DNA of 32,482 nucleotides from Oleispira sp963933055 (GCA_963933055.1 CAWVSY010000043.1:1-32482), one strand, 5' to 3'; shown: positions 1 to 7,844, counted from the first letter of the stretch. The notes: generated by a model from the letters alone, not told the origin. Program-made: numbers and translations.

Positions 1-1
1 G

Positions 2-199
2 AGAAATCGTGTAAAACGTATTATTCGTGAGTCTTTCCGCCTGAATCAGCATCAGTTGGCTAACAATGATTTTGTCATTTTGGCTCGTCCTGGGATTTCC
101 GATCTCGAGAACGGCGAAATACGTGAAATGATTGATAGTCTCTGGTTCAAGCTGAGGCAATCTAATGGTAAACGATCAAATAAAAGTAAAAAACGCTAG
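2..199 (+). CDS. rnpA: Ribonuclease P protein component, 3' part (partial at window edge)
   Basis: The reading frame enters at base 2 and ends at TAG 197-199, giving about 65 C-terminal residues. The first visible residues, RNRVKRIIRESFR, are the conserved basic RNR motif of the RNase P protein, which binds the catalytic RNA and helps process the 5' ends of pre-tRNAs. The following NDFVILARPG stretch also fits the family, and the tail is lysine/arginine rich. The start and N-terminal half lie outside the window. The 3' end overlaps the yidD start by 35 bases, the usual translational coupling of the rpmH-rnpA-yidD-yidC operon. Identification rests on the motif plus gene order. Confidence 0.93.
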   Translation, partial: RNRVKRIIRESFRLNQHQLANNDFVILARPGISDLENGEIREMIDSLWFKLRQSNGKRSNKSKKR

Positions 200-467
200 T
201 ACAAAAGCTCCGTCTTTTGTCGCTAAGTCATTTTTATTGTTAGTTAATTTCTACCGTTACGCAATCAGTCCTTTATTTCCCAGCCGATGCCGTTATTATC
301 CTACATGCTCTGCGTACGCGCACGAAGCGATTGTAAGATATGGTGCTTGGACAGGTGGAAAACTGGCCATGAAACGCATTTTGCGTTGCCATCCTTGGGC
401 GAGTCATGGTGTCGACCCTGTACCAGAACTCAACCCTTCCCACTCATGCTGTAGACGGAACCCTTAA
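165..467 (+). CDS. yidD: Membrane protein insertion efficiency factor YidD
   Basis: A 100-residue protein of the YidD (DUF37) family. The diagnostic core is visible: a hydrophobic/amphipathic N-terminal segment (LLLVNFYRYAISPLFP), then the cysteine-containing CRYYPTCSAYAHEAI motif, and RCHPWASHGVDPVP near the C-terminus. YidD is membrane associated and assists YidC-dependent insertion of inner-membrane proteins. The gene starts inside rnpA and stops two bases before yidC, so the three are presumably translated from one transcript. The last residues (HSCCRRNP) add two extra cysteines beyond the family core; their meaning is unknown. Confidence 0.95.
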   Translation: MVNDQIKVKNASTKAPSFVAKSFLLLVNFYRYAISPLFPSRCRYYPTCSAYAHEAIVRYGAWTGGKLAMKRILRCHPWASHGVDPVPELNPSHSCCRRNP

Positions 468-469
468 TC

Positions 470-2200
470 ATGGATATCCGCCGTTTTGCCATAATATTTG
501 GCCTAGCCGCTTCAACTTATTTTTTAATTCTTGCGTGGAATGACGATTATGGTCAAGCCACGGTTGCTAATGCTCCTATTGCACAAAATTCTGCAATTGA
601 GGTAGGTGATTCACCTGCTGCGGGCGATATTATTGCTGCTGGTCAAACCAGTGACATTGATAGCGACATTCCTAATATTGTTCCTGCTGTTGCAGAGCCT
701 GTTATTGAGGCGGCAGCGAGTACACAGTTAATTCAAGTTAAGACCGACGTATTGAACGTAACGATTAACCCTCTTGGTGGTGAAATCGTTGAAGTGTCTT
801 TGCCTGCTTATCCTGCAGATATCAAAAATAAAGATATTCCTTTTGTCTTGATGGAAAACAATGCTCGTCGTGTGTATGTTGCACAAAGTGGCTTGTTGGA
901 TGCGAAGGGTAAACAGTGGGAAAAAACTCAAGCGTACTCAGCGTCTCAAGTTAGTTACCAGCTGGATGAAGCTTCCGATGTTTTAACTGTAGAGCTAAGT
1001 ACCCAGCTTGATGATGTTGAAGTGAAGAAGATTTTTACCTTTCAACGTAATAACTATCTAATTGATGTTAAGTATCAGGTAGCGAATGGTTCTGATAGCC
1101 AGTGGCGTGGTGTCTTCTTTGCTCAATTAAAGCGTGATCGCAGCGAAGATCCTTCTAAGGGCAGTTCAATGGGAATGCAGGCTTATTTAGGGCCTGCCAT
1201 TACAACTAACTTATCTAAATACGAAAAAGTTAGCTTTGATGACATTGATGATAAGCGCTTAGCTGAAACCGTTGATGGTGGCTGGGTTGCAATGTTGCAG
1301 CATTATTTTGTATCAGCTTGGGTTGCTAACCCTGAAACTACGCACTCTGTTTACGCTAAGCCGAATAAGCAAGGCGAATACATTGTTGGTTTCCATGATG
1401 GCAAGACGCCATTGCAAGTTGCTGCAGGTGAGACTGGTACGATTGGTGCTCAACTTTATGTGGGTCCAAAATCTCAATACGTACTTGCTGATGTCGCTGA
1501 AAACCTTGATCTAACAGTTGATTATGGCTGGTTGTGGTGGATTGCTCAGCCGTTATTCGCAATTATGAATTTTATCGAATCGGGTTATATTAACTTTTTA
1601 GGTTTGGTTGATATTGATCTTGGTGGCGGCCTTGGCAACTGGGGTGTGGCTATTATCCTGCTGACGGTATTCATTAAATTGTGTTTCTTTAAGCTGTCAG
1701 CTACCAGTTATCGTTCAATGGCGAACATGCGTAAAGTTGCTCCTAAGCTTGCGTCTATTCGTGAAAAATACGGTGATAATAAAGAAAAGCTAGGCCAAGA
1801 AATGATGGCCTTGTATAAGAAAGAGAAGATTAATCCTCTGGGTGGTTGTTTACCGATTCTGGTACAAATGCCGGTATTTATTGCCTTGTATTGGGTACTT
1901 GCAGAAAGTGTTGAGCTGCGCCAAGCACCGTTCTTCTTGTGGATTAACGACTTGTCTGCAATCGACCCTTACTTCGTATTACCATTATTGATGGGTGCGA
2001 GTATGTTTGTTCAGATGCAGTTGAACCCGACACCTCCAGATCCAGTTCAAGCACGTGTTATGAAGTTGATGCCTGTTATCTTTACGGTATTCTTCTTGTT
2101 CTTCCCATCCGGTCTTGTACTTTATTGGGTTGTGAACAACTTGCTATCGATTACTCAGCAGTATGTAATCACTAAGCAAATTGAGAACGCTGATAGCTAA
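470..2200 (+). CDS. yidC: Membrane protein insertase YidC (Oxa1 family)
   Basis: A 576-residue inner-membrane insertase and chaperone that places membrane proteins, alone or with SecYEG; classic substrates include the ATP synthase c subunit encoded further along this window. The layout is that of proteobacterial YidC: an N-terminal membrane anchor (about residues 5-22), an acidic Ala/Asp-rich linker, a periplasmic beta-supersandwich domain to about residue 345, then the conserved insertase core with five membrane segments. The core has the cytoplasmic hairpin (YRSMANMRKVAPKLASIREK) and the NPLGGCLPILVQMPVFIALY motif. The ATG follows the yidD stop after two bases, with only a weak GGA upstream. 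A strong terminator follows. Confidence 0.97.
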   Translation: MDIRRFAIIFGLAASTYFLILAWNDDYGQATVANAPIAQNSAIEVGDSPAAGDIIAAGQTSDIDSDIPNIVPAVAEPVIEAAASTQLIQVKTDVLNVTINPLGGEIVEVSLPAYPADIKNKDIPFVLMENNARRVYVAQSGLLDAKGKQWEKTQAYSASQVSYQLDEASDVLTVELSTQLDDVEVKKIFTFQRNNYLIDVKYQVANGSDSQWRGVFFAQLKRDRSEDPSKGSSMGMQAYLGPAITTNLSKYEKVSFDDIDDKRLAETVDGGWVAMLQHYFVSAWVANPETTHSVYAKPNKQGEYIVGFHDGKTPLQVAAGETGTIGAQLYVGPKSQYVLADVAENLDLTVDYGWLWWIAQPLFAIMNFIESGYINFLGLVDIDLGGGLGNWGVAIILLTVFIKLCFFKLSATSYRSMANMRKVAPKLASIREKYGDNKEKLGQEMMALYKKEKINPLGGCLPILVQMPVFIALYWVLAESVELRQAPFFLWINDLSAIDPYFVLPLLMGASMFVQMQLNPTPPDPVQARVMKLMPVIFTVFFLFFPSGLVLYWVVNNLLSITQQYVITKQIENADS

Positions 2201-2261
2201 GCTAGTAACTATTTTAGTAACTTAAGAAGATTATTAAACTCTTTAGTTAGCTTGTGCGATT

Positions 2262-2295
2262 AAAAGGCCGCTGTTGAAAGACAGCGGCCTTTTTT
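2262..2295 (+). terminator. Rho-independent terminator after yidC
   Basis: Perfect 10-bp stem AGGCCGCTGT (2265-2274) / ACAGCGGCCT (2281-2290) with a six-base loop, preceded by an A run and followed by T2291-2295. It lies 60 bases past the yidC stop and closes the rnpA-yidD-yidC operon. Confidence 0.95.
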
Positions 2296-2303
2296 GTGGA
2301 TAA
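2295..2303 (-). other. Isolated perfect DnaA box
   Basis: TGTGGATAA, the reverse complement of the consensus DnaA box TTATCCACA, sits on the T tail of the yidC terminator. It is an exact match, but stands alone, about 2.7 kb from the box cluster upstream of mnmG. Confidence 0.5.
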
Positions 2304-2373
2304 AATACAATTAATATAATCAGTTCAATCTAAGCATTTGAATTTAAGCGACCCATGATTAGGTATTTATTCC

Positions 2374-2465
2374 ACAAAACGGCGTAAATAGATCACTCAG
2401 TACATCCTGTACTTCGCCCTACGGGCAACTTGCAGTTGTGCAAACTTAGCGTCCTGCTATTTTGT
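2374..2465. repeat. Compact multi-hairpin intergenic element (possible REP/MITE-like repeat)
   Basis: Between the yidC terminator and the mnmE promoter is a 92-base block with near-inverted ends (ACAAAACGGC and GCTATTTTGT, 8 of 10 positions complementary). It carries three small inverted repeats in a row: GTAC-ATCCT-GTAC (2400-2412), GCCC-tac-GGGC (2416-2426) and TTGCA-gttg-TGCAA (2430-2443). It has no coding potential. It resembles dispersed palindromic intergenic repeats of marine gammaproteobacteria, but no second copy was noticed in this window, so its repeat nature is inference. Confidence 0.4.
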
Positions 2466-2478
2466 CCCTGTTACAGTG

Positions 2479-2488
2479 TATAATGCGC
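2479..2488 (+). promoter_or_regulatory. -10 element of the mnmE promoter with GC-rich discriminator
   Basis: Consensus TATAAT at 2479-2484 followed by GCGC, 77 bases upstream of the mnmE ATG. No good -35 at 17 bases; the best is TGCTAT at 2455-2460 with 18-base spacing, inside the end of the hairpin element. The identical ten bases occur again upstream of mnmG. Confidence 0.6.
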
Positions 2489-2560
2489 TCATGTTTTAGA
2501 TAATTGCTTCATAATTACCCCGTAATAAATCTGGCTCCTTCATAATATTAGGAAATTTTA

Positions 2561-3988
2561 ATGTCGACATCCGAGTCCGTTCACCAAGATACTATCGCCG
2601 CTGTTGCTACTGCTCCTGGCCGAGGTGGGGTAGGGATTGTTCGTGTATCTGGCGCTAAGGCACAAGAGATCGCTCATGCGGTATTGGGTCTGCTACCAAA
2701 GCCACGTTACGCGCACTATGGGGCTTTCATGGATTCTGATGGTAATGAACTGGATCAAGGGCTAGGCATATTCTTCCCTAATCCACACTCCTTCACTGGT
2801 GAAGACGTTTTAGAGCTACAAGGACATGGTGGCCCAGTTGTTCTCGATTTTATCTTACAGCGCTGTGTACAGCTGGGTGCTCGTATTGCAAGGCCTGGTG
2901 AATTTTCCGAACGTGCATTCTTGAACGACAAGCTCGATCTTGCTCAAGCAGAAGCCATTGCTGATTTAATTGATTCATCATCGGCTCAAGCGGCACGTTG
3001 TGCGTTGCGTTCATTACAGGGTGTTTTCTCTGACAAAGTTCATGGCTTGGTTGATCAATTAATTCATCTGCGTACTTTCGTTGAAGCTTCAATTGATTTT
3101 CCTGAAGAAGAAATCGATTTTTTGAGTGACGGTAAAGTCTCAGCGATGCTGCAAGATGTTAAAAGTGCTGTTGCAGGGGTATTAGCTGAAGCTAATCAAG
3201 GTGCAATCTTACGCGAAGGTATGAATGTGGTGATTGCTGGGCGTCCCAACGCTGGTAAGTCCTCACTTCTTAATGCATTAGCGGGTCAAGATAAAGCCAT
3301 TGTGACTGATATTGCAGGTACGACTCGTGATGTTTTAAAAGAACATATTCACATTGATGGTATGCCATTACATATCATTGATACTGCGGGTTTGCGTGAT
3401 GCACTTGATGAAGTCGAACGTATTGGAATTCAGCGTGCTTGGGCGGAAATATCGCAAGCTGATCGCATTTTATTAATGATCGACAGTTCGCTAGAAACCG
3501 ATGGTCAAAAAACCAATCCTAGAGCCTTATTACACGCACTTTATGATGAACAAGGCCTGAAAGAAGAAACCGAAAAATTGATCGAAAGTGGTCGCATTAC
3601 CGTTATTCGTAATAAGGCCGATTTATTAGCCGATGATCACGTATCCGCTAAATTAGGTCTTCATCAGGAAGCGGATTTTCCAACACTATCGATTTCTGCC
3701 AAACAGAATTTAGGCATTAACGCATTACGTGAACACTTAAAAGAAGTCATGGGATTCAATTCAACTAATGAAGGCGGCTTCTTAGCGCGTCGTCGTCATA
3801 TCGAAGCTTTAGAAAAAGCGCAAGACGCTATCCAAGCGGGTGAAGACCAGCTTCTAGGCGCTATGGCGGGTGAGTTGCTGGCGGAAGACTTACGCATGGC
3901 ACAACAGTCGTTAGGTGAGATCACGGGTGAATTCACCGCCGACGATCTGCTAGGCAATATTTTTGGTAGTTTCTGCATTGGTAAGTAA
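2561..3988 (+). CDS. mnmE: tRNA uridine-5-carboxymethylaminomethyl modification GTPase MnmE
   Basis: A 475-residue GTPase that acts with MnmG to install the (c)mnm5 group on wobble U34 of certain tRNAs. Visible: the N-terminal tetrahydrofolate-binding domain starting DTIAAVATAPGRGGVGIVR, a helical domain, and a Ras-like G domain with P-loop GRPNAGKS (227-234), DIAGTTRD, DTAG (274-277) and NKAD (351-354). The C-terminal FCIGK ends the protein and carries the catalytic cysteine of the family. It is about 20 residues longer than E. coli MnmE, partly through a short N-terminal extension and a loop before NKAD. AGGA lies upstream of the ATG. Its partner mnmG is only 1.4 kb away, across the putative origin. 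Confidence 0.98.
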   Translation: MSTSESVHQDTIAAVATAPGRGGVGIVRVSGAKAQEIAHAVLGLLPKPRYAHYGAFMDSDGNELDQGLGIFFPNPHSFTGEDVLELQGHGGPVVLDFILQRCVQLGARIARPGEFSERAFLNDKLDLAQAEAIADLIDSSSAQAARCALRSLQGVFSDKVHGLVDQLIHLRTFVEASIDFPEEEIDFLSDGKVSAMLQDVKSAVAGVLAEANQGAILREGMNVVIAGRPNAGKSSLLNALAGQDKAIVTDIAGTTRDVLKEHIHIDGMPLHIIDTAGLRDALDEVERIGIQRAWAEISQADRILLMIDSSLETDGQKTNPRALLHALYDEQGLKEETEKLIESGRITVIRNKADLLADDHVSAKLGLHQEADFPTLSISAKQNLGINALREHLKEVMGFNSTNEGGFLARRRHIEALEKAQDAIQAGEDQLLGAMAGELLAEDLRMAQQSLGEITGEFTADDLLGNIFGSFCIGK

Positions 3989-4092
3989 TCACTTATAAGT
4001 TTTAGTAATAACTAAAGCCTGCATAATTTCAGCCGACATCTATAGTTATATCAATGCGTTGTACTTATTGAATGTAACTTGTGGGGTTGGCT

Positions 4093-4962
4093 GTGTCTTT
4101 GACTTATTTTTATCGTAAATATCTAAAAACATTATCGGTATTCTTTTTAGCGTTATTAATCGTAGGTTGTTTGCCTGAAGAAAAGGATGATGACGATGAT
4201 AATGAGAGTAATAAAATCTCAGCGCTTAATGGTTTTTGGAAAGGGGGCTTTGAACAAACGGATACCCTAAGAGTTTTAATTTATAACGGCTCTGTTTATG
4301 CTTTAGATAAAGAAAAAGCGTTATTCGGTAGCGTTACATCACCTAGTGATGAAGAGGTCGATTTCTCTTTGACCGCTTATCCTTTCGCTTATGAAGACGA
4401 GCCCAATTTTGAATTTGTATCCGATAGAACGGCCACAAATTATACCGTAAATGGCTTGCTCGCAACCACATCCCTTATTGTTGGAGATTATGAAACCAGC
4501 AGTCGAGAGTTCGGTTCTTTAGAATTAACCAACGATGGCACATTTACTAATCCTTCTTCTCTTGCTTCATTAACAGGCAAGTGGACCACAACTGATTTGG
4601 AATTAAATATAACCAGTCGTGGGCGTTTTCTTGGGGTGAATAATGGCACCAATAAAAACTGCTCTTTTGAAGGCCAGATTCAGCTGATTAATACGGCTCA
4701 ATCGTTGCTTTCGATGACGTTAAATCGCCGAAACTGTGATGATTTCAACGGCGAATCTACGGGCTTTGTTGCGATTAATAGCGATGGAGCTTTAGAGCTT
4801 TATAGCAAGATGGGTAATCAATTATTGTTTATGAAATTTTCAGCACCCGCTTCTTCTTCGGGAACTGATACTACAGGTAACGAAACGGGTTCTGGAACCG
4901 AAGAAGAAACAACCACAGGTGATGGAACGAGTGAAGAGCCTGCGGCAGAGGGCACAACCTAG
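4093..4962 (+). CDS. Lipoprotein of unknown function with acidic neck and Thr/Gly/Glu-rich tail
   Basis: I do not recognise this gene. The product has a basic N-terminus and hydrophobic segment ending in the lipobox LIVGC (Cys30 if counted from GTG 4081), so it should be lipidated and exported. The cysteine is followed by a very acidic linker (EEKDDDDDNES). The middle part looks like a beta-rich globular domain, perhaps two repeats of the 'LNGFWKG...' / 'LTGKWTT...' type. The last 40 residues are a low-complexity Ser/Thr/Gly/Glu tail. No ATG is available: GTG 4081, TTG 4087 and GTG 4093 are in frame. I prefer GTG 4093, which has GGGG (4083-4086) six bases upstream. It lies between mnmE and the DnaA-box region, so it is not part of a conserved operon. 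Confidence 0.75.
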   Translation: MSLTYFYRKYLKTLSVFFLALLIVGCLPEEKDDDDDNESNKISALNGFWKGGFEQTDTLRVLIYNGSVYALDKEKALFGSVTSPSDEEVDFSLTAYPFAYEDEPNFEFVSDRTATNYTVNGLLATTSLIVGDYETSSREFGSLELTNDGTFTNPSSLASLTGKWTTTDLELNITSRGRFLGVNNGTNKNCSFEGQIQLINTAQSLLSMTLNRRNCDDFNGESTGFVAINSDGALELYSKMGNQLLFMKFSAPASSSGTDTTGNETGSGTEEETTTGDGTSEEPAAEGTT

Positions 4963-5357
4963 GAACTTTGATTGTGAATAACTCTGTGAATTACCTGTAA
5001 TAACTTTGCTTATTTCTCGGTATTAGCACTTAGTAAATCACTGTATAAGTTTTGCTTTTAAATTTTATCCACATTTATGCACAGTTTTATACCTGCTCTG
5101 ACTACTTGATTATTAAGGCTTTTAGCAATTTATACTAAAACTTTAATAACTTTTCGCACAGGCTTATTATTGGATGTGAATAACTATATTAAATAGTTGA
5201 ACAATTTTTAATCATTATAGTTTTTCTATCCACTGCCTTTAACGTCTATTTCAGGTATAATGCGCGCCATTTTTAGGATTCAACGGTTGTTGCTGCATAC
5301 TCGTAATGCCCGTGGAATCAGCTTTGTGCTCAATTGAGCCTGTTTGAGGTTGTGCTT
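4963..5357. other. oriC: Putative chromosomal replication origin (oriC): DnaA-box cluster in AT-rich spacer
   Basis: About 395 gene-free, AT-rich bases between the lipoprotein gene and mnmG, the position of oriC in E. coli and Vibrio. DnaA boxes fitting TTATNCACA are at 4973-4981 (-), 5065-5073 (+, exact TTATCCACA), 5075-5083 (+) and 5175-5183 (-). One-mismatch boxes are at 4985-4993 (-) and 5357-5365 (-, at the mnmG start). The two plus-strand boxes are ten bases apart, about one helical turn. The stretch 5101-5220 is especially AT rich and could be the unwinding element. There is no GATC anywhere in the region, unlike Dam/SeqA-controlled origins. In Pseudomonas the origin is beside dnaA instead, so function is inferred. 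Confidence 0.72.
5256..5265 (+). promoter_or_regulatory. -10 element of the mnmG promoter with GC-rich discriminator
   Basis: Consensus TATAAT (5256-5261) followed by GCGC, the same ten bases as upstream of mnmE. The -35 region is poor (CTGCCT at 5233-5238, 17-base spacing). It lies at the mnmG-proximal edge of the DnaA-box region, about 95 bases before the GTG start, so transcription would begin next to the origin, as it does from the E. coli gidA promoter. Confidence 0.6.
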
Positions 5358-7241
5358 GTGGATTATCCAGTTCGTTATGATGTGATTGTTGTTGGTGGTG
5401 GCCATGCGGGAACGGAAGCTGCGCTTGCTTCTGCTCGTATGGGTGCAAAAACCCTGCTACTTACCCACAATACCGATACCATTGGCGTTATGTCATGCAA
5501 CCCTGCAATTGGTGGCATTGGTAAAAGTCATTTAGTAAAAGAAATTGATGCCCTTGATGGTGCTATGGCGCGTGCAACCGATAAAGGCGGGATTCAATTC
5601 CGTACGTTGAATGCACGTAAAGGCCCAGCCGTGCGTGCAACTCGAGCACAAGCCGATCGTCAGTTATACCGCGGTGCGATTCGCGACATTGTTGAAAACC
5701 AAGATAATCTCGATATTTTTCAAGCGTCTTGTGATGACCTCATCATGCAAGGCGAAAAAGCCGCCGGTGTTATTACCAATACCAACATGCGCATTTATGC
5801 GACGACGGTTGTATTAACCGCGGGTACTTTTTTAGGTGGCACCATCCACATCGGTTTAGAAAATCACAGAGGTGGCCGTGCTGGCGATCCACCTTCGATT
5901 GCGTTGGCCAACCGTTTACGTGAAATGCCATTTAATGTTGGGCGTTTGAAAACCGGAACGCCTGCGCGTATTGATGCGCGTTCTGTTGATTTTTCTGTGA
6001 TGCAGGTTCAACCAGGTGATTTACCGTTACCCGTTATGTCGTTTATGGGTAACGTAAATGAACACCCTGAGCAGGTAAACTGCTACATCACGCATACGAA
6101 TGAACGCACCCACGATATTATTCGCGCCAACCTAGATCGCTCACCGATGTATTCTGGGGTGATTGAAGGCATTGGCCCACGTTATTGCCCGTCTATTGAA
6201 GATAAGGTGATGCGCTTTGCGGATAAAAACAGCCATCAAATTTTTGTTGAACCAGAAGGTTTGCGCACACACGAGTTATACCCAAATGGTATCTCAACCA
6301 GCTTGCCGTTTGATGTTCAGCTAGATCTTATCCACAGCATGGCCGGCTTTGAAAAAGCCCATATTACCCGCCCTGGTTATGCGATTGAATACGATTATTT
6401 CAATCCTCAAGATTTGAAGCACAGTTTAGAAACTAAGTTTGTTCCTAACTTGTATTTTGCCGGCCAAATTAATGGAACTACAGGCTACGAAGAAGCCGGT
6501 GCTCAAGGTCTATTAGCCGGAGCAAACGCGGCATTACGAGCTTTTGAAAAAGAAGCTTGGACCCCTCGTCGTGATGAAGCGTACATCGGTGTATTAGTTG
6601 ATGACTTGATTACAATGGGAACCAAAGAACCGTACCGCATGTTTACTAGCCGTGCGGAATACCGTTTGATCCTTCGTGAAGATAACGCCGATCTACGGTT
6701 AACCGAAATTGGTCGTAATATTGGTCTTGTTGGTGATGGACGTTGGGCTGCTTTCTGTGAAAAGAAAGAATCCATTGAAAAAGAAAATCAGCGTTTAGCC
6801 ACGACTTGGGTGCAGCCGAATACCCCAGAAGGCGATGCGGTAAATGCAATGATCGAAAGCCCATTAAGCCGTGAATACAGCTTAAAGGATTTATTGAAGC
6901 GCCCTGGTTTGAACTATACCGATATAGCGGGACTTAAAGGCGAAGTGGTTAGCGATCCGCGAGTGGCTGAACAGGTAGAAATTCAAGCGAAGTACGATGG
7001 TTATATCTCTCGTCAGAAAGATGAAATCGAACAGATGCGTCGCTATGAAGAAACCCCTCTGCCTGAAAACTTTGATTACACCGTCATTGGTGGTCTTTCT
7101 AATGAGGTTATTCAGAAGTTGGATACTCAAAAACCAGAAACTTTGGGTAGTGCTTCTCGTATTCAAGGTGTAACCCCAGCGGCGATTAGCCAAATTTTAG
7201 TGCATATGAAAAAGCTAAAATTAGCACGTAAGAGTGCTTAA
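5358..7241 (+). CDS. mnmG: tRNA U34 carboxymethylaminomethyl-modifying enzyme MnmG (GidA)
   Basis: FAD-dependent partner of MnmE in wobble-uridine modification. The N-terminus has the dinucleotide-binding motif GGGHAGTEAA (from residue 13), followed by the family signature MSCNPAIGGIGKSHLVKEIDALDG. The middle contains GRLKTGTPAR and GQINGTTGYEEAGAQGL, and the C-terminal helical domain is complete. The frame is open from TTG 5334, but GTG 5358 is the better start: TGAGG lies at 5345-5349, eight bases upstream, and the protein then begins MDYPVRYDVIVVGGG and has 627 residues, close to the 629 of E. coli. The next gene starts four bases after the stop. Confidence 0.98.
   Translation: MDYPVRYDVIVVGGGHAGTEAALASARMGAKTLLLTHNTDTIGVMSCNPAIGGIGKSHLVKEIDALDGAMARATDKGGIQFRTLNARKGPAVRATRAQADRQLYRGAIRDIVENQDNLDIFQASCDDLIMQGEKAAGVITNTNMRIYATTVVLTAGTFLGGTIHIGLENHRGGRAGDPPSIALANRLREMPFNVGRLKTGTPARIDARSVDFSVMQVQPGDLPLPVMSFMGNVNEHPEQVNCYITHTNERTHDIIRANLDRSPMYSGVIEGIGPRYCPSIEDKVMRFADKNSHQIFVEPEGLRTHELYPNGISTSLPFDVQLDLIHSMAGFEKAHITRPGYAIEYDYFNPQDLKHSLETKFVPNLYFAGQINGTTGYEEAGAQGLLAGANAALRAFEKEAWTPRRDEAYIGVLVDDLITMGTKEPYRMFTSRAEYRLILREDNADLRLTEIGRNIGLVGDGRWAAFCEKKESIEKENQRLATTWVQPNTPEGDAVNAMIESPLSREYSLKDLLKRPGLNYTDIAGLKGEVVSDPRVAEQVEIQAKYDGYISRQKDEIEQMRRYEETPLPENFDYTVIGGLSNEVIQKLDTQKPETLGSASRIQGVTPAAISQILVHMKKLKLARKSA
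6328..6336 (+). other. Perfect DnaA box inside mnmG
   Basis: Exact TTATCCACA within the mnmG coding sequence, about 1 kb from the putative origin. It may be chance coding sequence, or an accessory or titration site. Confidence 0.35.
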
Positions 7242-7244
7242 AAG

Positions 7245-7814
7245 GTGTTAAGTGATACGGATTTGGATCTCTCATCAAAAGAGCAAATTGAGTCTGTAAA
7301 ACTAACTGAGCGTATGAAAATGCGTTCAGGCCAACCTTTTAATAGCCTTGATATCGAATTAAGGCTATTGCGCGAAAAAGCACGCCTTGCCTGCGGTAAA
7401 TACAACGCTCATCCGAGCAAAGGCAACTTCAAACACATTAGCCGGTTATTCAACAAGTTATCCACAGCGGTGATTGAGCCGGGATTTCAGTGTGATTATG
7501 GCAGCCAAATCTCTTTAGGTGAAAATTTCTACGCCAATTTTAACTGTGTAATGCTCGATAGTGCGGCTATCACAATTGGTAATGACGTTATGTTAGGCCC
7601 TGGTGTGCATATTTATACGGTTGATCATCCGCGTGATGCTAAGGCTCGACGTGCAGGCGGTTGTATCGCGAAACCTGTGATCATTGCCGATGGCGTCTGG
7701 ATTGGTGGTGGGGCGAAAATATTGCCTGGGGTGAATATTGGTGAAAATGCCATTATTGGTGCTAATGCGGTTGTGACGAAAGATGTTGCGGCTAATAGCC
7801 GTTTTTTAGGCTGA
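7245..7814 (+). CDS. Maltose/galactoside-type O-acetyltransferase (left-handed beta-helix), shortened C-terminus
   Basis: A 189-residue protein of the Maa/NodL/LacA hexapeptide-repeat acetyltransferases, which move acetyl from acetyl-CoA to a sugar hydroxyl. The N-terminal cap MKMRSGQPFNSLDIELRLLR is typical. Hexapeptide turns run from about residue 85 to 180, with the expected catalytic His in YTVDHP. The product stops just after VTKDVAANSRFLG and lacks the usual GNPA(K/R) tail of about ten residues. GTG 7245 is the first start, four bases after mnmG; an internal ATG at about residue 24 is less likely because it cuts into the cap domain. The gene is inserted between mnmG and rsmG, which are usually adjacent. 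Substrate unknown. Confidence 0.82.
   Translation: MLSDTDLDLSSKEQIESVKLTERMKMRSGQPFNSLDIELRLLREKARLACGKYNAHPSKGNFKHISRLFNKLSTAVIEPGFQCDYGSQISLGENFYANFNCVMLDSAAITIGNDVMLGPGVHIYTVDHPRDAKARRAGGCIAKPVIIADGVWIGGGAKILPGVNIGENAIIGANAVVTKDVAANSRFLG
7458..7466 (+). other. Perfect DnaA box inside the acetyltransferase gene
   Basis: Exact TTATCCACA in the coding sequence, one of several outlying exact boxes between 2.3 and 8.1 kb. Confidence 0.35.
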
Positions 7815-7844
7815 GGCCCGTTAGTAAGCGCTTTTCATCTTTTA

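Noticed and set aside
2361..2376. TTATTCCACA read as a DnaA box
   Set aside because: It has one base too many between TTAT and CACA, so it does not fit TTATNCACA.
5334..5357. TTG 5334 as the start of mnmG
   Set aside because: GTG 5358 has a well-placed TGAGG and gives the normal N-terminus; the upstream residues match no MnmG.
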